A stretch of DNA of 64,000 nt from Dermatophagoides farinae (lineage: Eukaryota; Arthropoda; Arachnida; Sarcoptiformes; Pyroglyphidae): contig NC_134678.1 in the NCBI RefSeq assembly GCF_024713945.1, positions 930,001 through 994,000 on the forward strand, read 5' to 3'. Positions 1 through 12,344 of this stretch are shown piece after piece. Under the pieces are notes generated by a model. The model made no database searches and was not told the origin of the DNA. It worked only from the letters and a program-made list of their open reading frames with translations. Each line of letters starts with the position of its first letter. Positions within the stretch are counted from its first letter, which is position 1. The position numbers and the translations under genes are program-made.

Positions 1-2198
1 TTTGAAAAAATGTTCCTTGTGGATACGGCACAATTTTTTACCGATAAATTAATCACTCTTGAACATAATGATGATCATGATAATGATGCTGATTCAGAGA
101 TTTATCGAATGGCTAAATTATTACATCAAAAAGAACAATATCATCGTGCTGCATTGATGATTATATCGAATAATTTTCATCTGAAAAATCTTTCCGCTCG
201 TTATTTGGCTGCTAAATGTTATGTATGTCATTTATTTGTTATTTATCAAATCACAAATTGTATAATTTTTTTTTTTCGTTCGATCCATTCTATTTTCTAG
301 TTTGATTGTAAAGAATATTCGAAATCATTGGAAATACTGAATCTTTCGATTGATAATTTAACCTTTGATGAAAAAGGTGGATCTTTTAATCAGGTATTTC
401 CAGCGTTTTTTTCAATTTGGTAGATACTGTTTACTAAAATTTATTGAATTTTTTTTCATAGTGGAAAAGTTCCATTCAATTATTGAAAGGACATATACAT
501 GAAGCATTGAATGATAAAGAATTGGCTAATAAATGTTTTTTCGATGCACTTGTATTGGATCCATTCTGTTATGAAGCATTTCAAGCATTGATTAAATTTG
601 ATATGATTAATAAAGAACAAGGTATGTTTTTTTAAAAAAAAATTTGATTAAATGTTGAAAATTAAAATTCCCCATCCCATCCTGTTGTAGAATGTCAATT
701 ATTGGAATTTATTTCAACAAACAACAACGACAACACCAACGATGATGAATCGAATGCCATCAAAATGATGAAAGAATTGTACAATCTTCAATTTCGTCAT
801 CATCATCATCAACAACATGGAAAAGATGATGATGGATTGAAAAAAGAAAATGAAAATGAACAATCGAAACCGAAATCAACCATAACATTGTTGAATGAAT
901 CATTTTTCAACAGCAGCAGTGATGACGTTCGATTAATTCATGCTGAGAATTATTACAATGATTGTCAATTCAAAAAAAGTTATGCAATCCTTTCCGAGTA
1001 AGTGTACCGATGAAGTTTTTTTTTGAATTCTTACAAAAAAAAAAATTTTTTCTACTCCATTTTCAAGAATTCATTCGAATGATATTTTAAATCAAAAATG
1101 TTCATTTCTTATGATCGGTTGCCTTTTAGAATTGGGCAATCATATTGTATTGCGAGAAATATCACATAAATTAGCTGAATCAATACCGGAAAATGCCATA
1201 GCATGGTATGCTGTTGGTTGTTATTATTATTCCATCTTAAATATGGATAATGCAAGAAAATATCTAAGTAAATCTACATTGATTGATCCAAATTTTCAAG
1301 CATCAATGCTCATGTATGGCCATTCATTCGAAATGGAAGCATTGCATGATCAGGCGATCGCAGTATATATGGATCTAAGTAAAATTATGGCCCATTCATA
1401 TCTACCACTATTATATGTTGGTGTTGAATATTGTCATCTAAATTTTCCATCATTGGCTGAACAATATCTGAATCAAGCATTGGAATTATCACCAGATAAT
1501 CTATTCGTACTTCATGAATTGGGAATAGTTTTTTATGAGAAAAAAGAGTATGGATTCCTATATATATCATGTGTATGATTGATAATTTGTTTTTTTCCTA
1601 TTCCCGCCTCAAAAAAAAAAAAAAAAAACAGATATGAAATGGCAAAAGAATATTTTGTAAAAGTTTATAAAATATTGGCCGATAAACAATTGTTGATGGA
1701 ATATCCAAAAAAATGGGAACCATTGTTGAATAATTTGGGACATGTACATCGAAAATTAACCGAATATGATGATGCTATTAATTATTTTAAAATCGCTTTA
1801 CGAATGATACCGGAAAATTCATCAACATTAGATGCATTAGGTTTAGTGTATAGTTTAAAAGGTGAACGACAGATGGCGAGTGATTATTTTCAAAAGGTAA
1901 ATTTTTTTTTTATAAAAAATTTTTCTCCAATCAATACAACAACAAAAAAAAACTTTGAACACACACACACAATTGATTTAAAGCCTTCGGCCTTTTACAT
2001 TAGTGTGTGTGTGTTGTAATATTTTACTAATATATGAAAAATATCTTGTCGGCAACTTTCTTTTGAAAAAAAAAAATTTTGTTTGCTCATTTTTTTTCTT
2101 TAATTTTTCTTTTTCTTATTATTTAGGCCCTTAGCCTTAAACGTGATGATGCATTCGCATTGACAATGTACCATTTATTATCGGTTGAAAAAAAATGA
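1..2198 (+). CDS. CDC16: APC/C TPR subunit CDC16 (APC6), 5'-partial
   Basis: CDC16 is a TPR scaffold subunit of the anaphase-promoting complex, the ubiquitin ligase that drives exit from mitosis. I join seven exons: 1(10)-222, 301-393, 462-621, 691-997, 1068-1547, 1632-1896 and 2127-2198. All splice sites are GT-AG and the phases match. The product has about 529 residues from the ATG at 10. The frame is open to base 1, and alignment to vertebrate CDC16 suggests about a dozen residues are missing, so the true start lies outside the window. Recognisable family stretches are AVGCYY, ARKYLSKST, YGHSFEMEALHDQA and KWEPLLNNLGHV, which cover the TPR superhelix. The residues between the N-terminal and central TPRs (exon 4) form a low-complexity H/D/N insert. 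The protein stops about 20 residues after the last TPR, with no equivalent of the roughly 90-residue vertebrate tail. Identity is near certain. Confidence 0.93.
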
Positions 2199-2564
2199 CA
2201 ACTTTCAACTTTAACTTTGTTCAAGAAGAAAAAAAAAGAACAAAACACCAAATTGGATTTCTACAATTGTGATTTTGCATTCATCTTTTTTTTGTTGTTG
2301 TTGTTTTCATATGTAATAATAATCATGTAACATGAATATTCATTAATCGATTTTTTTCCCGGCTATATATCATCATACAATGATTAAATGGTGTGGTTAA
2401 TCTGATTTTAATTTTATGTAATTAAATTTAATGAATGAATTTAATGTGTATGTGAATTATATTTTAAAAAAAATCACAAATTCTTTTCTATATACACAAG
2501 TTAATCAATGTGGTGGTTAAAATAGACAAAAAAAAAATTTTTTTTTGCTATGAGAAAAGTAAAA

Positions 2565-2570
2565 AATAAA
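2565..2570 (+). terminator. Candidate poly(A) signal for CDC16
   Basis: AATAAA lies about 370 nt after the CDC16 stop codon. Another copy (in CAATAAAATT) lies near 2855. Which one is used cannot be told from sequence in such AT-rich DNA. Confidence 0.3.
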
Positions 2571-5500
2571 AATCACATATAAGATTCACACACACACACA
2601 TTATTGGTTATTATCCAGAATATAAATTTTTTTCTCTCTTCATTTTCGTTTAAATAAGAATAATGAAGTAATGGTAACTAACTTCAGGCTGTAAAATGTG
2701 GAAGAAGAAGAAAAAAAAATTAATTTAATTTTCATGTTTTTCCTATTCCTATAGGCAGTTCCTATGATCGATCAATGAATGAATTGTTGTGTTGTTGGTT
2801 TTCGCCAACAACAAACATAAATGAGATATATATAAATGAAAATGTGAAAAATTCAATAAAATTGAATTTTTTTTTTCGCTTCATATCATAGGATTTGAAA
2901 CCTTTTTCTTCATTCAATTCCGTCTTTGCGTGTTGGTGACAATCGAATATTTTCTTTTCTTTTTGCCATTGATTCCACATGATGAACGCACACGACACAT
3001 ACACACACACGTCTTATTTTTTAAGTGATATGCAAAAAAAACGCGAGATCAAAGAAAAAAATTTTTGTTTTTCTCAGAATATGAATCACGATGATGATGA
3101 TGATGATGATGAAATGAATTCTTTGCAAAGGGAAAAAAATTTTTTCTTTCTCCGTCCATGGAACTTACTACACTGTAAGCGTACATTCAAAATGTACATG
3201 GTTGATGGATGAAAATTTAGAATATTCTTGAAAAGCGAAAAATAATAAAGAAGAGAAAAAAAAAGTCTGTGAAAGTGAACAAAAAAAAAAATTCAAATGT
3301 ATAATACGGGATTTATGGCCAAAAATGATCCTACATCTGGTGTGTGTGGTAACCAATTTTTTTTTTCACATCACATAATGATGATAATTTTGGCCATCTT
3401 GTGTCATCATAACCAGTCTGTGTGTGTGTGTGTATGTGTTAACCATTAATTTAGTTAATGGAAAAAAAATTTTTTTCTTATTCAAATTTTATGAGATGAG
3501 ATTCTGAACAGATTTTTTCCTTTCGATAATCGTTTAAAAGCGCCTCTTATGAAATGAATCTTTCAGGTGTGAAAAAGTAGTTTTTCTTTTCTTCACGACA
3601 CACACACACACCAATTTGAAATTCTTTGTAACATTCAGTGAAAAATTTGGAATAGAAATTCTTCAAATACCTGGCAATAAAAAACGAAAAGAAATTTTTT
3701 TTTCTTTTCAAATCCAAAAAAAAACTTTGGAATGGAATAATATAAGGAAAAAAATTCCATAAAAGATGATTCTTTTCAATACAAGTTCAATTTTAATTTT
3801 GATTTGCATTGATTGTGTGTGTGTGTGAAGCTTTAGAATTCATATACACTTGATTTGTATATAATCATCAATGATTATGCGCATTTTTTTTCATTGTCGA
3901 ATTGCCTTTATCCTTTCGTTTCGTTTACTTTCGATTTTGACCGAACGAATGATGATGACGATGATGATTCGGTTCAGTTCACGGTTCGACCTCCAATATA
4001 TATTATATATTAGTTCCACTAAAGTTTTTTTCTTTCTTTCTCATTTTCTTTTTGTGCGTGTGTCTGTGTATGATGGTGTTCCATATGAAACTATTTCGTT
4101 GGTAAAAAATATTTACCACTAGCATCCATATCCATATACGTATATAATACAAAAAAAAAAACAAACAAACAAGCAAGCAACATCAACTGCAAAATTGAAT
4201 GGTGCATTGTTTTTTTTTCTCAATGATGATGGTGAATGAAAATTCTGTACACTGCAAACCAGAAGCCAGAATTATATAACACACACACACTCGCATACAC
4301 ACAGACACACACAGGCAGAGAATCATCGAATCTTTTTTTTTCTACTTTATCGAAAGAATTTTCTTCGTTTTTTCTTGTTCCTGTGTAGCAGTCCAATTTC
4401 TCGTCTGTTCATCTTTTTCATCATCATCGGTGAAATTTTTTTTTTGTGTGTGTGTGTAATATATGCTGCTGCTAAATGAAAATGTTTCATTCGATTGGGC
4501 ATTTTTTCTCATTATTATTTGTGTGTGTGTGTGCGTGCATGTGAATATCTATGAATCCAACAGAATTCTAACATGGACATGTATAACTGACGAAAAAAAA
4601 AATAAAAGTCTCATTTTTTCACGTCGGCTGGTTGGTTGACAAAAAAAAACTAGAATGAAATGGAATTCTGGATGCATCATCATCATCATCAACGTCAGTG
4701 TCAATGTTTTTTTTTCTGCCCTTAGAGGTATTTCAAATTCCTGTGTTTATGTTTATGTTTATGTGCCGCATCCAATGAATGTAACAAATAATTATTTGTA
4801 ATAATTTCCATCATCATCATCGTCATTATCAATCAATCAATCAATCGATGCACGAATAACCAATGGCAAAGGTCATCAAACTTTTTTTACTTGCATTTCA
4901 AAACTATTGATGGACCAATCAACCAACCAACCAACCAACTGATCAAACAAGCACGCACGCACGAATAAATTTTTACAAAAAAAAAGTGAAATAAAAAAAT
5001 TTTTTTTTTTTGAAATTCAACAAAAAAAAAATGAAAAATCATATCACATGACAGACAGACATGTATAAATCCTCAATGGAACGACAATGACGATGATGTG
5101 ATGATACATGAATTTCAACAGAAAAAAATATTTGATATTTGAATGAAGATTTTGTACATTTTTCAATTATTTATTATTATTATTATTCGTCGCTCTTCAA
5201 ATTCTTTCGATATTCCGTGCTACAATCATCATCAATATTTCATTGCTATATTGAAATTGTCTAAAAATTTCAAATTCCAATTTCCACATCCAAACGATTC
5301 AATTGAAATAGAATCACCGATATACTACTACTGAAATCACCGATTTATATTTATTTATTTGTTTGTTTGTTTTGCTGCGTTCACTACTTCTGTTCAACTG
5401 AACACATCCACCTTTTTTTTTGCTACCCCAAATGGTAAGTGCATTGGATTTTCATTGAATTCAATTTCAAAATTTCGATTCGATTCGATTAGATTCACCG

Positions 5501-7127
5501 AATCATTCATTTCTCATGAACGAAACAAAAAAAAAGGAAATTGTATTTTTTTTTGCCCGTAAAAAAAAGTACAAATGAAACTTTATGGTGATGGTAACAA
5601 TCGAAAAAATTCATTCCACACTCACTCTCTATTACAACAACAAAATGACATTCGAGAATTGCTGTTTGAAAGAGAAAAAAAAATCGCTTAGCTAAATTAG
5701 ATTAAAAATATTTTTTTTTCTCACCATTGTATTCGTTGTTGTTGTTGTCGTAGTTGTCCATTTTCGATTCGTGAGCCAAATATTGATGATGATGATGATG
5801 TCAATAGAGACAAAAACAATGAAATGAAAAAATAAATCGATCATTTTTCAATGAAAAAAAAGTAACAATTTTTTTTCTTCATTGCTGTTGCAGAAAATTT
5901 TGATTGAATATTTATCATCATCATAAAAAAAACAGTCGACGACTACAAATCAAATTGTCATCATCATCATCATCATCATTGAAGTTCATTGAAAAAAAAA
6001 TCTAATTGTATGTTCTATTAATTCAATTCTTTTTTCTCGTTTTGTTCATTAATTCATTAATGTTAATTAATTCATAAGTGTGACACACATCGAGCAAACA
6101 TTCAATTTAACTTTTAATTAGATGAATGTTCACATTCATGATGATAAATCAAATGTAGATCGTTGCTATTGTTGTCGTTGTTGTGGATAAAAAACTTGAT
6201 CGGTCGGTTTAGTTGGTAGGCCACACAGATTTATTTATTACGACTACGGCAAGATTCATTTTTCATTCACCAAGGAAAAAAAATGAAATTCTTTGATTTT
6301 TATGTCCCATTTGACATTCTTATTTTCGCAGTCATCATAAAATAAATATAAATAAATAACAAACACACAAACACAAAAAAAAAATTTTTGGGAAGTGAAA
6401 AAAAAGATCCATCATTTTTTTCTATTCCAACCAAGCCGAATTCAATTCAATTAGCTGTTTGTTGTCATGTTGTTGTTGTTTGTTATGTTTTTTTTTCAAG
6501 AATTTTTTTTTCTCTCGTTCTTTTCATTGTCAATAATTTGAAAATTCATCATCATCTTTTTTTTCTTGTATGTGATGTGCAAATGTGTTTACGATTCAAT
6601 TTCATTCACTAATAAATGATAACTATGTGAAATGTTCTTGACATTCACAGAAAAATGAAGTTCATCATATTCTAGAAATGAAAAAAAAATTTTTTTTTTC
6701 TTCTGGAATTCAATCACAAACAATGAAAGTGTGAATGATGATGAAATACAAATAACTATAAAGATAATTGATGATTCTTAATGTTGAATTAAATTTACTA
6801 TTGATGACGATAATGACAATGATGATGACAATGACGATGACAATGGCATAAAAAGAGAGATGATGATGACAAAAAGATGGGAAAAAAATCATGGAGAAAA
6901 AAAGAAAAAGAACCAACATGTTTATGTCTATGGATGTTTCATCCATAAATCATTTCATTAAAAGCATTTTTCTTTTGTTATAAGTAAATTGAAATTCTAT
7001 TTTATATACGTTGGGTGTGTGGGTGTTTGTGATTGTCTTCTATTGTGTCATCCATATTCTTTTTCTTCATGTTCTTTATTTTTTTTATTTTCTTTTTTAA
7101 TATTCTAATGTTGTTGTTGTTGTTGGC

Positions 7128-7149
7128 GGTGGTGGTGGTGGTGGTGGTG
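7128..7149. repeat. (GGT)n microsatellite
   Basis: About seven GGT units follow directly on a GTT run, giving a composite GTT/GGT microsatellite in non-coding DNA. Confidence 0.8.
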
Positions 7150-10100
7150 CAATTGTTTAGTTGCCTGATTCAAGAATGAAAAAAAACGTTGTGATGGCTG
7201 ATTATTTTTTTTTTCTTCGAAAGGCAAGAAAAAAATCAGCAAAAAACTAGAAAGAAAGAAAAAAAAGAGATTAATCTGGTGTTAAAAAGTTCACATTAAC
7301 ATCACCCGATAAAAGTCACAACATTGTTATTGTGTGATTTTGAAAAGCCGAAAAGTCTTTCTCATTCTCTTTCATTTGGTTATTATCATCACACTATCGA
7401 ATACTATGATACGAGATAATAACAATGCTTGAATTTAAAGGGAAAGAGATAAACAAGAAGAAATTCCATCATTAATTAGAGAATTCTGTAGGAATACCAA
7501 CAGAAAGCCAAATAAAAACAAACTATAAACAAGAAAAAAATGAACATTAGCGATTACATAATGTCTTTAGCCTTATGGGTTGGTCATACCGTTTTTTGTT
7601 GCTGTCGTTGTTGTTGTTGTCTTAATCACTTGTTTCATTCATTCATTCATTGTCATCAATCTGATTAATCGTGACTTTTTTTTGGCCAATAAATTCTGAA
7701 TGTAGAATTTGAAACAAACGAAAAAAAAAGAAAAACGATATCATTTTTGTTGTTTATCTTTTTCATCCTTGCAACGGGAAACAGCTTGTTGAGAAAAAAC
7801 TATGGAATGGAAAACAATGATGATGACGGTGGCCATTTTTGTTGTCGTTGTTGATTCCAAAATTAGTTGAAGAAATTGGATACCTTATATTTAGATTTTC
7901 GTATTGGTTGTCAAGTTTTATTTGTTTTTTTTCTGTTTTTCATTGTCGTCATCATCATCTTATCCTAAATAGATGATCACCATATTTACACATAAGATTT
8001 TCACATTGAAATATTTGATGAGTGAACACCAACCAAACAAAACATTTACAAAAAAAACCCACACACACATACACACAAACAACAAAGTTGTTGATGATTA
8101 TTTGGTCGAATCAGAAAAAAAAATACTCATGACCATTATCACCTAGCAATTTACATTTATTTTGAATCGTTTTGAGCTTCAGTATTTTTTGTTTTTGTTG
8201 TTGTTGTTGTTGAAATGAATACATCCACAAATACACAAATGGTTAGTAGACACACAAATATAATTAAAACGAACATACAAACACATTTTCATCACAAATT
8301 CATTCATCTATTCAAAATGAATGAAAATAATTTGGCAATTTCTCGTTGTTTTCGTTGTTGTTATTGACAATTCGTTGTTTTGAGATTCATTTATTTTGAA
8401 GTTTTTGTTTTGTTTTGTTTTCTTTCATTTTAACCGTTTTGTTTAATTGGTTTATGTATGTATGTGGATGGATAGAAAATGAACGTCATGATCATTAAAT
8501 ATATGTGTTTGTGTGTGCGTGGGTGTTTTTGTTGATTATATATCGCCAAAAAATTAGCCAGAAAAACAAAACTTTTCAATATGAAGATTTTTAAAGTTAA
8601 TTTTGAAAGTTAAAAAAAATTAAAAAGAATCGAATTACAAACAGCGATGACTATCATCATTGATCATCATGTAATTCATCTTTCTATTTTTTTTTTTTTT
8701 TCTTCATTTCAAAAACACACACAAATAAGATTCGAACGTGATGTGCATATTAATCGATAGTATCGAATTTTGTTTTTATTTTTTGAATAAAAACATATAT
8801 TCGATCACGATTGTTCTATGCATTTGTCGTTCAAGTTTGTTTGATGATAATCTTTGAGTGGAAAGAAGAAAAAAATTTTCAAAGTTTTTTTTTCTCATCA
8901 CTTTCAATGAATTACATTGAAACATATGCAACGCATACACCTGATGATGATAATCATTGTTGTCGTTTTCGTGCAATATGTTCAGCCAGAATATTCACTG
9001 TGATTACAATCCTTGTTATTGTTGTTGTTTTTCTAGTTAAAAAAAATTGATATCATTAATATAAATATTAATGAAAAATGTTGTTGTTGTTGTTGTTGTT
9101 GTTTGCTGTTGCTATATTGTTTTCTGTTTTGTGTTTGGGTTGCTGTCAAAAAATGCAACCACAAGAAAACGAAAATTACTTCATAACATGAATCAGCCAA
9201 ACTAGCTATATATAGAATGAAACATGAAAAATGAAACAAAATTTTTCAAATTATGGTCACTTATCTTTTCTCTTTTTTTCCGTTGATGTTGTTGTTATTA
9301 TTTTTCACAAGAATTTTTTTTTCTGTTCTGGTTTTGGAGAAATGTTCTTTGAAAACAAACCAAAAAAAAAACTTTGAAAATGGTGAGTGAAAGTAATATT
9401 AACGGTTGATTTTAGCAGAGGAGAATGAAAAAATAATATAAATAACAAAATACAATTAATGAATGAATGAACGAACCAAACACAAAAATGAGCTTGCTTA
9501 ACCAACCAGCGAACCAACAAGAATTGATGATCAGATAAATGAGCTCATTTATGTGATGCTGTCATCATTTCCATGATGATGGTGATCGAATTCGAATTTT
9601 GTTTTGTTTTGTTCATACCAAAAGATGATGATGATGATGATGATGACGATGATAATGGTGAACCATTACTTTGAAGTAATACTTTTTACAAATGTGAGAA
9701 AAAAAATGAGAAAAAGAATGTGATTATTATTATTTTCATCAAATGAAACCTTTTACCCAAATACTCTGATGTGAAAAAATAAAACTGATAATTAATTTCA
9801 CATACACACACAAACACTCAGGTCTCATGGGTGTGATGATGATGATGATGATCAATATATAGTTTATTTCAAGTTTTTTTTATCATTTTTTTTCATTTTG
9901 CAAACAAAAAACGGAAACCAAAAAAAAAAAAAAAAAAAAATGTTCGAATATATTCGAATCGAATCTTTTGTGCGCATGTAACGTCATTTTTGAATATTTT
10001 TTTTTTGCCTCAATTTATTTTCAATTTCGATACAATTATTCTGGATCACTGGTTGTTTGGTTCCAAAAAAAAAAAAAAAAAAAAAAACATTGCACATTAT

Positions 10101-12344
10101 TAGCCATCATCATCATCAACCAAACAACAACAACAACAACAAAAAAAAGAAACAAAAGAACCAGTAAAGATAACAACTCATTTAATCGTAAAGAGTGCAA
10201 TAACCAAAAAAACAAAACAAAAATGAAAGCAAAAAAATTGTCTCTCACGAGACACATACAAACAACAAACATCAAGACACACAGAGAATCAAAAATTCAA
10301 TGACAACGCACACACACACACACACTTGAATTTCCAAATGATTTCCTCTTCATTCATTGTCTTTATTTTTATTTTTTTTTTTTTTTTTTGTTATTACTTC
10401 CTACACCATTTTGTTTGAGCGTGTTTGTTTTTTGTTTCGTTTTTTTTCTCATTCTTTTCAAATTATTATTATTATTATTAACAAATCACATTCATACAAA
10501 ACAGATGATTTTTTTTCCGCCAACACAAGCAAAAACAAAACAACAACAACAACAACAACAACAGCAGCAAAAAAATCTGCTGAAACAAGCTGATTATTTT
10601 CAATCAAACCAACTCTTTGTCAATCGCTATACACAATATAGAAAATTTAATGCGTGCAAAAAAATTGTTAATAATAACGAGTTGATCAAAAATTATGTAA
10701 ATTTTTCCTATTTTTTTTTTTTTTTTTTTTTTTTGAAAGAATAGAAAATTTGATCCAGGAAAAATTCAAATTCAATTTTGTGAGCGAAAAAAAAAATTCT
10801 GTGTGTTTTTCAAATTCTTCAAGATTAAATTCAATCATTTTTCACGTTCAATTTGTTTCATAATAATAATCGCTTCTCATTTTTTTTTTTTTTTTGGTTG
10901 CTTTGCCACTTATTTTGAATTTTTTTTTTGTCACGGATGAATATCGGTGTGTGTGTGTACCAGTGTGCAAGAATCGTTTTTTTTTTGCTATTTGAAAAAA
11001 AGAATTTAACCTCCGAAAAAAAAAAGACTGCACACACGCACACAGGGAGAGAGAGAGAGAAAGGGAAATTCCCGAGGAATAATGGTGGTTTTTCGTTCGA
11101 AGCAATGAAAAGAAAAAAAAAAGTTTGTTCAATGAAACGAAATGTAATGTTAAGTCTCCATCTCTCTCTCTCTCTGTGGGTGTGCATTACAATAAAGTTT
11201 ATGACAACAACAACAACAACAACAACGACAACAAAAAAGAATTGAGCGTAAATAGATGCGGAAAAAAAATGAAAATTTTCTAGTACTCGAAAAATCTTGA
11301 ACATCTGTGTGTGTGTGTGTGATTGAATCATTGTGATTTTCAAAAAAAAAATAAAAAATAAAAAAAAATTTTATTTTGCCATAAGAATTCAGTCAGCCAT
11401 TCAATGGTCATCATCTTCAAAATCGATCCAATACACGATATTAGAGAGGGAAAGAGAGAGAGAGAGAGAGAAATGATAAAAATTGACATTTTGTTTGGTT
11501 TTGGTTTTTTCGTTTATTCAATCAATTTGTTGGCCATAAATTTGTTGGGTTGTTTTTTTTTTTATTATTATCTAGAACCTGGATGATGATTTTTTTTTCT
11601 TGAATATCCATAATGAATGAATGAAAAAAATTGGCTGAAAGCACGAATTTTATATATCATGATGATGATCTTTCATTATGAATTTGTGTCTAGTTTAAAT
11701 AAAATAAAATAAAACAAAACAAAAAATGAGAGAAAAAAAACCACCGACCAAATATGAAGAAAATTAAGTAAACACACACACATGACATATCTCATATATT
11801 AAATTATTCATATGTTACACACCAACCAACCAATATATAGCTTAATTATATAATCTAGATTCTTGATTCTGGCTATATATATTCTCTGTGTGTGTGTGTG
11901 TGTTCCAACATTTTGTTGAATCTAATATATTGCCATTTATTATTAGCCAGCAAAAAAAAATAAAGATGTTTTCTTTTGTAATGTAATAAAAGAAAAAACA
12001 AACAAACAAACAAATGATTTTCGATGATGAAAAAATCGATTTTTCATCAATTTTAAATTATTTTTTTTTAAAAAAAAACAGGAAAAAACATCACATACAA
12101 ATCAAAGAATGAGAAAAAAAATACGGGATTTTAAAAAATTAGATAGATGTCCGTTTTTTTGTGCTTTGTGTTTTTGTTGTTGTTGTTGTTTGGACCAGTG
12201 AAACCAATATAATCAACCAACCACCGTAATCATTTGTAACATGATCATTGTAAATTATTTGATAGGCTTGTTTTTTTTTGTTTTTGTTTGGTCACGGTCA
12301 AATTCATGTTGTCTTGTTGTTTCGTTTCTTTGATTTTCAGAATT

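Larger units (their letters stand above)
2199..12344. other. 10-kb gene-poor interval between CDC16 and TONSL 3' ends
   Basis: Apart from a candidate CDC16 3' UTR I see no supportable gene here. The reading frames are short and made of F/K/H/S/V/I runs translated from T, A, ATC, GTT and CA repeats. They show no domain, no conserved-looking residues and no coherent splice chain. The DNA is dominated by ATC/GAT, GTT/AAC and CA/GT microsatellites and long A or T runs. A strong-looking splice donor (ATG|GTAAGT near 5435) has no coding exon attached. A non-coding transcript cannot be excluded. Confidence 0.6.

Noticed and set aside
6710-6946. Minus-strand frame resembling a transmembrane segment (IVIVIVIIIVIIV)
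   Set aside because: The hydrophobic run is a direct translation of GATGAC-type repeats.
10388-10744. 118-residue plus-strand frame with a hydrophobic start and poly-Q
   Set aside because: Translated from T runs and CAA repeats; other frames of the same DNA are equally open and no domain is visible.
10858-11343. 161-residue minus-strand frame
   Set aside because: F, V, K and HTH runs from homopolymers and GTT/CA repeats; competing frames on both strands look equally meaningless.
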